Source of the DNA: Mesomycoplasma dispar
Lineage (GTDB): Bacteria; Bacillota_I; Bacilli_A; Mycoplasmatales; Metamycoplasmataceae
DNA length: 64,000 nucleotides
Assembly (NCBI RefSeq): GCF_000941075.1
Contig: NZ_CP007229.1
Span: forward strand, 496,001-560,000
Reading direction: 5' to 3'
Shown: piece by piece, positions 9,723 through 20,600 of the stretch
Numbering within the stretch: position 1 is the stretch's first letter
How the letters are laid out: each line of letters begins with the position of its first letter
Made by a program: the position numbers and the translations under genes
Notes under the pieces: generated by a model
What the model was told of the DNA's origin: nothing
Seen by the model: the letters and a program-made list of their open reading frames with translations, nothing else
Databases searched by the model: none

Positions 9723-11831
9723 ATGAAAAAGCAGAATATATTTCAAAAAATTGCCAATCTAAATTCCGATATAAAGGGTAATAAATCAGCAAAAGAAACT
9801 GTAAAAAAGAAAAAAGTTTGAATCTCGCTTATTGCAACAGTCGGTTTTTTGACCGTAATTGGATTAGGGGTTGGGATACCGTTATATTATTCGAATGTCA
9901 ATAAAAATTTTTTAAATAAAAGGGATCCAAAAACTGAAATAGTTGATCTTAAATCACCAAAGAAAAGTAAAAATCTTAAAGTCGAAGATTTATTAAGCGT
10001 TTTTCGTTCAACCCACTCAAAGCAACGTGATAATTTACAGGAAGCCCAAAAATATTTAATTGAATTTCTTTATAATCAAGAATATCAAGCATCAAAAGTA
10101 TTTCAAGCAGCCTGAGAAAATTCAAATTCTGATAAAACTGTCGGCAATTCACGACGTTTTACTTTGCAATCATTTGATGAAATCCGTGAGTCACAAAAAA
10201 AATATTTACAAGATGAACGAAGTCGTTATCAAAGAACTTTTGGTTTTAACAATTGAGAATCAGAATTTAACAAATACTTAAATTCTGATTCTCGTTTCAA
10301 CAATGCCGTTAATTTTGAACAAGCAGTGAACGCGCTTACAATTCAAAATGCCCGTGATATTGCTTTTGCACGATTTAAACTTGGTTTTAATAAAAATTTT
10401 ACTAAAAGCGATATCGAAGATCGTGTTTTAAAAGATGATATCAAAGATGAAAAAGGGAAAGTTGTCTATAAAAAAGGTGATAAATTATTTCAGGGATTAA
10501 TTGAAATTGGCAAAAATGGTTTTAGTCCAAACATTAGTAGAACGGGGCAAAATCAAAATCTAAAAGAGCAAAAAATCGTTGCTTTCCTTAGTAATTCGTA
10601 TATTAAGGAATATATGAATCCTGAAAAAATAATTAACGAAATTTATTTTGATGCAAAAGCGCCTTTGAAAGGAAATTTCAATTTTTTTGAAATTTCGCAA
10701 ATTAGTGTTAACGCAAAACCAAATAACAAAGATGCAAAAGCGCCTTGAGAACTTACAAAACAAACACTTGAAGAACTTTTAACTTATAAAATTCTTAAAA
10801 CAAGTTCAAATTCAATTTCTGCAGTTAAAGTTAGCAACAATCTTGAACTAATTGAGCAATTTAAAGGCGGAAATTCTAACGATGTTGAGCAAAATAACCA
10901 GGATAAAATCTTGCTATCAACAGTCAATTATGAAAAAAACAAGCAAAACGCCACTGTTTTTGGTAAGTTGCCAATTGCATCATTAAACCAAATTTTAAGT
11001 AGTAACGAAGCAGGTTATATTTTTCCTTTTTTGGGCAACATCACAAATTATCAAACAAATTCAAAGCTTTTTAGTAAAGTTTTATTTGAAAAATTAAAAC
11101 TTTTAGTTTTTAAAAACAATCCAAGTTTATTAGTTGAGCCAAGCTCGCTAAATTCAAAACCAATTAGCGAAATTAAATCGTTAAACGAAAGGTTAAAAAC
11201 ATTTATTCAAGGTTTATCTGATAATCAATTAAAAGATGCAGGGAAAGCATTTTTAGAAACTTTTGGCGCAAGCGAAAATGATACCAGAGTAAAATTAGTC
11301 TATAAAATACGTGATGATTTAAATGTTGCCCTTGATTCTAAAGGAATAAAAGTTCTTGCGATTAATAAAATTTCTAACCTTGGACAGTTTAACGAAATTG
11401 TTAAAAAACAGTTACAATTAAGTGCTAATAATCAAGTTGATTCTAAACAAAATTCAACAATAAATCTTAATCAACTTTTTGCTGATATCTCCAATAATGA
11501 TTTCATTCAAGCTTTGTTAATTGGGGATCCTGACTACCAAAATCAGTTGTTAGCATTGAAAAAAACTAACTCGCAACAAGAAAAAAACGAATTTTTAACT
11601 TCAATTGTTCAGTCATCAACTAATTATTTAAATTTTTATATTCTTGATCAAGTTTTAAAAATTAACCGTAAATTACAAGATTATATTTCGAATGCTACTT
11701 TAAATGATTTAAACGCTGATTTTTGGTATAATAATCAAAAAGAGCGTTGAGAGTTAAGGGCGAATTCAGGGAAAGAGCTTCGTCAAGCAATAATTGATAA
11801 TCTTGAAAGTTTGTTTAATTTTAACCGTTAA
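9723..11831 (+). CDS. p80: HinT-interacting membrane complex protein P80
   Basis: A 702-residue protein (about 79 kDa) anchored by one N-terminal helix (residues about 37-57, WISLIATVGFLTVIGLGVGI) after a basic cytoplasmic leader. It has no lipobox. The rest is a large, polar, mostly helical extracellular region with no recognised catalytic motif. The name rests on context: in M. hominis the membrane protein P80, the lipoprotein P60 and the HIT-family protein HinT are encoded together and form a surface complex, and here a 79-kDa anchored protein, a 60-kDa lipoprotein and HinT follow in that order. Start ATG 9723 has TAAGGA ten bases upstream. TGA is Trp at several sites, for example 10112-10114 and 11748-11750. 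Proposed role: a surface complex of unknown activity. Confidence 0.7.
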
Positions 11832-11846
11832 TTGAAAGGAAAATTT

Positions 11847-13448
11847 GTGAAAAACCTATTAAAAAAGAAGAAATTTTGATATAAATCGTTATTTTTTTTA
11901 TCTCTAAATTTTTCTTTCTTTAGTTTTGTTTCTTGTGTTGTTAATGTTGATACATCAGAGCGAGCCGAGGAAGATCGAAAATTAAGTTCAAATGATGTAA
12001 AAAATTACGTTGAAAACGCTTTTGTGGAAAATATTTTACAGGAAAACGCATTCAAATCTAGTGACTCGAATTTAACAGTTCAATTTCAAAATACTAACTC
12101 CGAATTTTTTAAGGAGGCAAAAAACGCCTTCGATTTTTACCAAAAATACCAAATTAGTCTTGATCCGACTTTTACTTTAAAGTTAATTTCCGAATTGCAA
12201 AACAAAAACGTCCTTTCAACTAACGATTTTGCCACCCTTTCTGCCCAAAGTGGTTATAATAAACTTTTCAACGATCAAGGTTTTATCATTTTATACCAAA
12301 ATTTCGCGACTGGAATTGCGCAAATTGTTAATAAAATGTTGTTAGTAAAATTCTATCTTATCCAACTTGATCAACCTAATTTAATTAAAGACTCACAAAT
12401 TTACAAAGATGGAATTTCAAGTCGTTCTTCGTTTAACACTAGACAAATTTTTCAAAATATTGACCCAAATTCACCAGATTTTTTCTTAATTCACTTAATG
12501 TTGACAAAAAATCCAGTACAAGTTTGACAATTTGAATCAAATGATCAAAGTAGTATTAGCACTTTTAGTCAGTTAAAAGTCAAAGATACAAACTCATTTA
12601 ACAACCTTTTGCGAAGCGAAAATATTAGTTCAAAACTAACAAGAAAAGAGCAAGACTTTGAAAGACTAGCAAAAAATGACAAACTGGATACGGCAAATTT
12701 ACTCGGATATTCGGGAATTTTATACCGTCATAACGCTAATTTAGGCGATCTTAGTTTCCAATTTAACGACTTACGTAATCACGGCGAGGTTAAATCGGGG
12801 TTTTTTGATCCGCAAACTAATTTGATTTGATCCGCTGAACAAATTAAAAATTTTCAATTAATTAACAAAGCGAAAATTTTTCCCGTTGAACTAAAAGCAA
12901 GTTTTGACCGTAAAAAAACAAAAGATAAAGCAGAAATTTCTGACTTTGAAATTAAAAATGATGGCAGCGTTGCTGGTGCGACATATAAAATTAAAAGCGT
13001 AATTCCGACAAGAGACAACGATGCTAATAAATTTGCCGTTAGTGTAATTGTCGAAATTAGTCTGAATTCGGCGAAATATTTTTACAATGTCGATGTTAGT
13101 TGGGACGAAAAAAAGGCATATTATAATCCTGAAATCAAACCAGGCGGGGAAGATCTGCCAAAAATTAGCGACGGAATTCCGACTACCTTAGCTGATTTAT
13201 CAAAAATTTCAATTAAATATGTTAATAAATTAGCGCCACTATATGATAAAATTATTCAAGATTCAAATTCTAAACAGGCTTACTTTTCACTCGATAATAC
13301 CCCTTGAAATACTAACGAACAAAAAACAAAACTTGCATATTCGTTATATTTAGCCGATGAAACTGGAATTTATCGTGATGCGAAAAACTTTTTTGAATCA
13401 ATTGGTTATAAAGTTGAATCAAAAGATAAAATTGTTAAAGTTCAATAA
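11847..13448 (+). CDS. p60: HinT-interacting membrane complex lipoprotein P60
   Basis: A 533-residue lipoprotein (about 60 kDa). GTG start at 11847, preceded by GAAAGGA. The signal peptide ends FSFFSFVSC, giving a lipidated Cys near residue 31. The mature part is polar and repeats the style of P80, with LNFYxxD-like and aromatic-rich segments but no enzyme motif. TGA at 11876-11878 in the signal peptide and at several later sites is Trp. It starts 15 bp after P80 and ends 37 bp before hinT, so the three form one transcription unit. In M. hominis the equivalent protein is partly surface exposed and bound to P80. Assignment rests on size, lipidation and neighbours rather than on sequence recall. 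Confidence 0.7.
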
Positions 13449-13485
13449 TAAAATAATAAATTAACTGAAATTAAAAGGAATTATT

Positions 13486-13818
13486 ATGGAAAATACAACT
13501 TTATTTTTAGATATAATTTCAAAAAAGTTACCTTCGACAACTATTTACGAAGATGAAAAAGTAATTGCTTTTCTTGATAAATTCCCAGTTTCCCCTGGAC
13601 ATTTTTTAGTCGTACCAAAAAATTATTCACGAAATTTATTCTCAATTAGCGAGCAAGACTTTCTTTATTTAGTAAAAAAAGCACGTGAACTTGCAATTGA
13701 ACAAGTTAAAAAATTAAACGCTTCAAGTTTTAAGTTATTAATAAATAACGAAAAAGATGCGCAACAGACAATTTTTCACACTCACGTCCACATTATTCCG
13801 TTTTATAAGAAAGATTAA
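13486..13818 (+). CDS. hinT: HIT-family nucleotide hydrolase/transferase HinT
   Basis: A 110-residue histidine-triad protein. The triad HTHVHIIP is at residues 98-105; the N-terminal ISKKLPSTTIYEDEKVIAFLD and the FPVSPGHFLVVPK strand are typical of the HinT branch. Members hydrolyse AMP-linked substrates such as adenosine phosphoramidates. Length is normal for the family. ATG 13486 is preceded by AAAAGGAATT. Last gene of the P80-P60-HinT operon and followed by a strong terminator. In M. hominis HinT contacts the P60/P80 complex at the membrane, which would explain the linkage. Confidence 0.92.
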   Translation: MENTTLFLDIISKKLPSTTIYEDEKVIAFLDKFPVSPGHFLVVPKNYSRNLFSISEQDFLYLVKKARELAIEQVKKLNASSFKLLINNEKDAQQTIFHTHVHIIPFYKKD

Positions 13819-13868
13819 AAAATGGATCAAAAAAGTTAAAAATTTTTTCAAAAATTTGCTATAATTAC

Positions 13869-13905
13869 AAACCCAATAAATTTTTTATTTTATTGGGTTT
13901 TTTCT
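13869..13905. terminator. Bidirectional terminator between hinT and DUF31 lipoprotein
   Basis: AAACCCAATAAA and TTTATTGGGTTT form a 12-bp stem with T-rich ends. It lies 50 bp after hinT and overlaps the last codons of the converging gene. Confidence 0.8.
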
Positions 13906-15557
13906 TCTTCATCTTCGTCTTTTAAATAAGTTTTATAAATTTGGCTAACTAAATTATAATTTTTTGATTTAAGGGCAATTCCGGATGTTAAATGCGAAGT
14001 TAGTCCGAATTGGTCATAAAAAAGTGATTGAACATTACCATTGACAGTTAAAATTGAGCGATTTAGGAAGGCGAGCGAACCATCGGCGTTAAAAATTCCA
14101 CTTCCTGATGCTCCTGGACCATTTGCGGCAAAAAAATTTGCCGAAATTAAACGTGAATTTTCAGAGTCACGACGGAAATTGACCCCTTTGAAAACGTTTT
14201 TTGAGGTTAAATTGTTAGCCCAAAACATTCCGATTTTCGTTGTATAATCAAAATCGCCATCTTCTCAATTTCGTTCAGAAATTTTAAGTGGTTTAAATTT
14301 TGAAATTTTTTGCCAATATTTTTTAAATTCATTAAAACTTACTATAAAATTATCAAATTTTCCATTAGCTAGCGAATAAATTGAATTTATAAAATTTTGA
14401 CCTTTATCTTTGAAATATTTGACCAAATTTTCGACATCCGCAATAAATTTAGCATAGTTAAAATAGAAAACCGCAACATCAAAACCATAATTTTCAAAAT
14501 CAGCCAATTCAAAATACTGATCAGCATATAAATTTTCCATAAAACTATCCAATTCAGCAACTTTTCAATTTTTATACTTATGCGGTAAAACTGGATAACC
14601 TTTATCTTGCAATCATTTGGTCTCTCACATCCTAAACAAAACGCGATTATCAAGCTCTTTAATCTTAAAGTCGTCATAATATTGCAAAAATTTAATAAGT
14701 TTTGCGTTTAGCAAATCATCGCCGACTTTTTTGTTCATTAATTTTCAAAATGCAATTCTTGCATTTTGTGGATAAATTACGTGTTTATTAGTTAAAAAAG
14801 CGGCTTTTTCCGAATTAGCGTTTAAAAAAACAGCTGAACCCGATGCAAAGCGGAGATTTCTTGTAAAAATATCAGCAAACCTTTTCTCTTGAAGCGAGTC
14901 AGATTTAAATCCAAACCAACGTAAATTATAGTAATTTCCGATTGCATTGGGATTAAAATAGGAATAATAATTTGCTTTTGCACTAATGTTATCAACTAAA
15001 TTAGGATTCATCTTACTTAATAAATAAATATTTAAATCATCATTCTTTTGCCCTAAAAAAGTACTTTCATTCTCTTTTTTAACAACTTTTTCCCAATTTT
15101 TAAGGTAGTATTGCTGAAAATTTGAACTTATAAGCCGTCCAACTTTAAAATCACTTCGGTTAATATCAGATAATGAGTTAATATTGAAATTTCTTATAGA
15201 ATTTTGATTTACTTTGAAAAAATCAAAACTTAAGTCTTCTTCAAGTGGTTTATTCACTAATTTGGGAAAAAGCTCATTATTTTGCTTTGTTTTTGCATCT
15301 TTTTTATCCTGACTATTTTCATCAGTTTTGCTATTTTGATCAGTTTTTTGTTTTTTGTTTAATTCAGTTTCTTGGTTCCGTTCGTCTAAATTTTTCTTAT
15401 TTTCATCAGTTTTTTGCTGATTTATATTAGTTTTTTGCTGATTTTTCTCTATTTTAACCTTTACCGGATTCTGGTATTCTTTTTGCGTAAGGCAACTTGA
15501 AACAAAAAAAGGCGCTAGACAACCTAAAATAAAAAGATGTTTTGCTGATTTTTTCAT
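13890..15557 (-). CDS. DUF31 (MIP-like) serine protease, lipoprotein
   Basis: A 555-residue lipoprotein of the mycoplasma DUF31 peptidase family, the group that contains the immunoglobulin protease MIP of M. mycoides. The signal peptide ends in VSSC, with lipidated Cys22. Residues about 35-95 are a disordered Lys/Asn/Gln/Asp linker with repeated QQKT-type units. A trypsin-like catalytic set is readable: His in FLTNKHV (about 255), Asp in FDVAVFYF (about 358), Ser in GPGASGSGIFN (about 481). Five or more TGA codons are Trp. Start ATG 15557 follows AAGGGTGCGA. No MIB-type antibody-binding gene is adjacent, so antibody cleavage is only a possibility; it could process surface proteins instead. 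A second DUF31 gene is at 56169. Confidence 0.85.
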
Positions 15558-15675
15558 ATCGCACCCTTTTTTAGCTTTTAAATAAACTTCTTAAAATTTA
15601 TTCACTTTTTTAAATTATATATTATAATTTTTTATTTGTGAAATATTAAAGAATCATAGCAGGAATGGAGTAGAT

Positions 15676-17271
15676 ATGTCGCTTAAAAGTTCCCGAAAAC
15701 TCGGCTTCTTTGCTGCCTTATCAATGTTAGTTGGTTCGGTTGTTGGAATTGGGATTTTCTTTAAAAATAATAGCGTTGCAAATGCGACTGGGCATAATGG
15801 TTATGCTTGACTTTTTGCTTGAATTATCGGCGGAATAATTTCACTTTTTTCAGCAATTAGTTTTTCCGAAATTAGCTTTTTAAAACAAACAAAACTAAAT
15901 GGACTAGCAAATTGAGCATACCAGACTGCTGGAAAAAAAGCTGGTTATGGCGTTTTGTTTAATTATGGCTTCTATTATTTAGGAATGTTAACTTTGATTT
16001 TAGGGATTTATGTCTCTGAAATTACAATTTGGTTCATTGAAACTGTATCAGGTTCAGCAATTTCTTTGCCTTTTTATGTACATTTAATAATTGGCACTGT
16101 TTTTGTTGCTTTTTTTACCGCCCTTAATTATTTATCGGTAAAAGTATCAGGGTATATCGCCCTTGTTACAACAATTTTAAAATTTATTCCACTAATTTTT
16201 GCAGTTTTTACTGGAATTTTATTCCCGAAAACTTATAATGCTGGCGGTTCTAATGCTTTTATCCAAACTTCAGAAAATGCTTTTGATTTCTCAAAATTAG
16301 TTCTTGCACTTCCGGCAGTTTTGTTCGCCTATGATTCGTTTTTATCTGTTGGTTCAATTCATAACAAAGTCGAAAAAGCAAATAAAAGAGTGCCGCTGAT
16401 TATTACAGTGGGGATGATAATAATTGTGATTGTCTATACTTTGATTGGTTTGTCATCAGCTTTGCATAATAAAGGTACAATTACCAGTCTAATTCAAGAT
16501 GTTTTTCCAAAAAGTGCGGCAAATTCGATTAGTATTTTTGTTGCTTTTTTCTTGTTAATTTCGACTTACGGGGTAACAAATTCAATTAATGCATCTTTTG
16601 TTAACCAAATTACTGATTTAGTTAAATTAAATGCAATTGTTGGCGCTTTTAGTTTGCGGAAAAAATTTAGTGCTGAAAAAGTAACTATTTTGTATCTTTT
16701 TATAACTCTACTTTTTTGGGCGCTAATTATTTACATTCCATCAGTTGCTATTCCGCTCCCAAAAGAAAAAGGAGATGGAAGTGGTTTTGGTTCAGATGTT
16801 ATCGCCGATGCAATGTCTAATTTTCCTTCGCTAATCTTTTTTGGCGTTTATACGACGATTATTGTTGCCTATTCGCGGAAAAAACATCAACTTGTCGATC
16901 CATCAAAACAAATTAATAAATATTTATTCTGAATTTCGGCAGTTATTTCTTCTTTATTAACCCTAATTGCAATTGTTGCCTTTATTTATTCACAAATTTA
17001 TGCAGTTGCTACGAAAATAAACCAAAATTCAGGTGCTGGTACTTTTCAAACTAATGGTTTAATTCTCACTAATTTTGGAAATTTTTTCATTTTTCTTTTC
17101 AATTTATTTATTTTTACAACTTTTCCTTTTATAAATCATTTTTTAATAAAAGCCGTTGATAAAATTGATGTACTTAAAAATTTTGATGAAAAAGAAATTG
17201 AAATTCCCCAAAACGAAACTGACCTGGATTCATCCGAAAATCCAAAAGAAACTTTTTGGCAAAATGTCTAA
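15676..17271 (+). CDS. APC-family amino acid permease
   Basis: A 531-residue integral membrane protein with about 12 helices. The first helix, SMLVGSVVGIGIFFKN, carries the GxGIF signature of the APC superfamily, and FAYDSFLSVGSIHNKVEKANKRVP matches the helix 6 to loop region of the family. It imports an amino acid, but the substrate cannot be read. The C-terminal 30 residues are acidic and cytoplasmic. TGA is Trp at several sites (for example 15808-15810, 16930-16932). Start ATG 15676 is behind GGAG. It stands alone: the upstream gene diverges and a terminator follows. Confidence 0.85.
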
Positions 17272-17365
17272 AATTCTTAAAAATAGTTTCGCAAAAAAGA
17301 TTTAAAACATAGTAAAAATTAGCAAAATAGAGTTTTTCAACTTTTAAATTTAATAAAAATAAAAT

Positions 17366-17425
17366 AAAATGGATGTAGAAAACTAATACGAAAGTATTAA
17401 TTCCTATATCCGTTTTGCTTTTTAA
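17366..17425 (+). terminator. Stem-loop with GAAA tetraloop after permease
   Basis: GGATGTAGAA-AACTAATAC pairs with GTATTAA-TTCCTATATCC around a GAAA loop, followed by a T-rich run. It lies 100 bp after the permease stop and is likely a terminator. Confidence 0.6.
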
Positions 17426-17429
17426 AAAC

Positions 17430-17692
17430 TAGTTTTGATTTTTCCTTATTTTTCAACAGTCAAAAATTTTTAGTGCTAAAAAAGTAATAACTACCGGCGA
17501 TCCTCTCCAAATTGCGCCAATTTTTACTCTGAATAAAAAATCCAAGATAAAATTTCAGATTATTTTCAATTGGGACACTCAAGGAAAATAGGGCAACAAC
17601 AAGAACAACAATGTGATAAATTATTGCTCAAATTTCGGAGAAAACTGGTTAGAAAAAAGGCCAACTATTTTTAGTTAATGATAAAATGTTAA
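17430..17692 (-). pseudogene. Possible membrane-protein remnant
   Basis: No intact gene. On the minus strand about 17450-17650 reads as an open hydrophobic stretch (EIWAIIYHIVVLVVALFSLS and following) that looks like a transporter helix plus loop, but it has no start and ends at stops. It may be a relic of a permease. A short palindrome AACTATTTTTAGTT at 17662-17675 could end the giant gene transcript. Confidence 0.25.
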
Positions 17693-20600
17693 CTAGCCAG
17701 TTTCTGGTAATTGTGGTGGAATTTTTGGATTAAAGTATGAATAGTAATTTTTTGGGTCATACATCAAGGGTCACTGTGCTTCAATTAAAAAGTTTAGTGG
17801 CCAAGTTGATTTATCAGAGTTTAAATAATTACCTTTTGTATTTTGATTTCACCAATCATGGCGAAGAGTTGATCGGTCAAGTTGTAATTTCATACTACCC
17901 GGACTTGTATTAGAGACATAAAGAATTGAGACATTCTTGCCATTGTGTCTTGAAGAGGTATTTCCTCACTGAATAACCATTTGATTATTGGCAACTCTTG
18001 GAATAGCACGGTTTAAAAAGTATAATTTATTTGCAATTCTATCAGGCGTACCTCATTCCACGCCCGGTGCAGCTCAAAATATTTGATTTAAATTTGAGAC
18101 TCCACGCAACGTATTTTGTGGAATTAACTCTTGTAGAACGCTTGGATCTTCGTTTCTAACCCAAAATCTCTGAAAATTTGATCCTTCACTTACGATCGTT
18201 CCTGCATCGTGTGGCGTTTCAGTGCGTGAGTACGGCATAACAAAACCCGGAAGCTGTTGTATCTTGTTTTCAGCAACATAATTAAATTGATCATTAATAG
18301 AATCTGCTTTATTCCCTTTTACTTTAAGTCTAATTGGTAATTCAACCAATTTTCCTGCTGGATATCATAAATTCGGTGCACTAGCGAAAACTTCTGGCAT
18401 TTTAAACGCGCCTAAATTTGTGTTAATTTTCCAATACAAGGTAAGATATGCAATATTGGCACTACTTTTGCTGGCGGTTTTAGTTTGAATTGCTACAGGA
18501 GGACCAGGTATTTCTAGTTTTTCCTTATTGTTAACATCGATTCTCATTGATTGTCAAATCGTATCACTAGGGCTGCCGGGACTTCTACTAGATTTACTTT
18601 TATTTTCCTTTTCTTTCAAAACTACTTCTAGTCAATCTTGTTCTGAATAAGGTGTTAATTTTGCAAATTCGCCATAAGGATTGTATTTAGAACCACTTTC
18701 TTGAATTAGCCCAAGTGGATCATAGATGGCATAGGTGAATCCCATTAGTCCGGGATTCATATAATCAACATGCATCGGGGTGACAACTGCTAATTGAGTG
18801 GTCGTATTAAAAGTAAGATCTTGGTAATTTCCACTTTTTTGAATATTACCAGTAATCGAAACCGAATTACTCATTGGATTTTCATCAATTTTAGTTGTAT
18901 CTTTGATTGTAACTGTTAGAGTTGAACCAACAATTGATTTTAGTGATTTTGGTCGAAGTTTTAATTTTGCAGTAACATTTTTAGCATCTCATTCGACTTC
19001 AGTAATTTCTAGTTGTCCTGGAAGGACTTTGCCATTTGAAATTGTTGAGGTGTTATTTAAATCTTTTAGGTTTGGATCAGGATTTTTTGAACTAGTTGCA
19101 CCAAATTCATTCAATTTAATAGACAAATTATTTTTTAGTCATTCTTTTGTAATCGCAGTCGCTGCCTCGGGATTAAATTTAATATAGACTTCCTCGCCTT
19201 CGTAATAGTCATACCTAATCGGGATTGTTCAACCTCTAATTAATTTTATTGGTATATTTTTAGGAGCGAATAAAATTTTTTTACTATTATAAATATCTTT
19301 AAAAATTTGAATATCTTTCAATAACATAAGTAAATTTGTATTAGCTACTAGATTAGTTACTTTATGATCATCCTTGATACTTGATTCCTGTGGTTCAAGA
19401 CCAATTACTTCATAAACCGAACCAGTTTCTAATTTAGTAACTAAAAAACTAATTTTTTGTGTAGTAACATTGATAAGCGCAGCTTGAGAAAGTTGTTCAG
19501 ATTCACTTGAATTATCAAAATTTACAGCTCACACCTTCTTATATTTTAATACAAACGGGATTTCAGCAATGGATTTTGCATCGTTTTGTTTGAAAGTAAA
19601 TTCTATTTTTACCGCATCGGTTGTTAAAGGTGTAACAAGAATAGAAGAAGAAGAAGAAGAAGGTTGTTCTAATTCAAGATTTTTCGCTGTTGTTCGGAAT
19701 TTGAGCAACTGTTTCTTGCCACCGTTTTGAATTTCAGGCGCAAATTCAATTGGTTGGCCATCAAAATTTTTTACTCCTGACTTAAAAGTCAGTTTTAAAT
19801 CTTTATAATTAGTGTATTTTTCAAGCGAAGGTATAGATTGAGTAAAAGTAATTGATTCTTCATCTTGAACTTGAGACATTTTATCGATTTCAATTGGTTG
19901 TATAGTTTGGTTTTTAGAAGAATCATCCTTTGTTATTTCTAATTTCGGAATTATCCCTTCATCGGATAAGTCTTTTGTTCATCCCTCGAGTTTAATTTTG
20001 ACATTATTATCTGATTCATCAATTTTTTCATAAACAATGTTTTTAATTTGTGGTTTTGTTAGAAATTCAAGACCTTGCTGCGTTTGTAACGCCGACCCGC
20101 TAGAACTGTGAGGGGGTATTTTTTTTCATCCCGATGTTAAACTTGTATTACTTCCGCCAGTTTTATTAACTTCTAAATTTAATGTACTTGATGAAAGTAA
20201 GTTAATTTTATATTTAATTCCCGGTTTTAAAACGTTTCTAAAATTGAATGTAGCTTCAAGGTTTTTTTGCGAACTATCTAATGAAATTTTAGCAGTAGCG
20301 CCTACTTTTTGAGCATCCGGTCTTGAGATTTCTGATAAATATAAAGTAACTTCCTTATCTTTTAAAAAAGCATCATCTTCTTGAAAAGTTAATTTAACAG
20401 TTGCCGAATCCACATCAATATCTGAAATATTAATCCCATCAAGAGTTGCGGTTTTTGCAACAACAAAAAATTTTCTTTGTAATGCTGTTTCATCCTTGAT
20501 AGAAGTGTCAAAGTCTAGTTTTGCACTCTTGCTATCCTCTATCGTTTTTATAATGTACTGCTTCCCTTTTTTTAGATTATTATCAACATTAAAAGTAATT

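Noticed and set aside
17693-17720. Giant protein A ends in LPETG, a sortase sorting motif
   Set aside because: It is the very C-terminus, with no following hydrophobic helix or basic tail, and mycoplasmas have no cell wall or sortase. Taken as chance.
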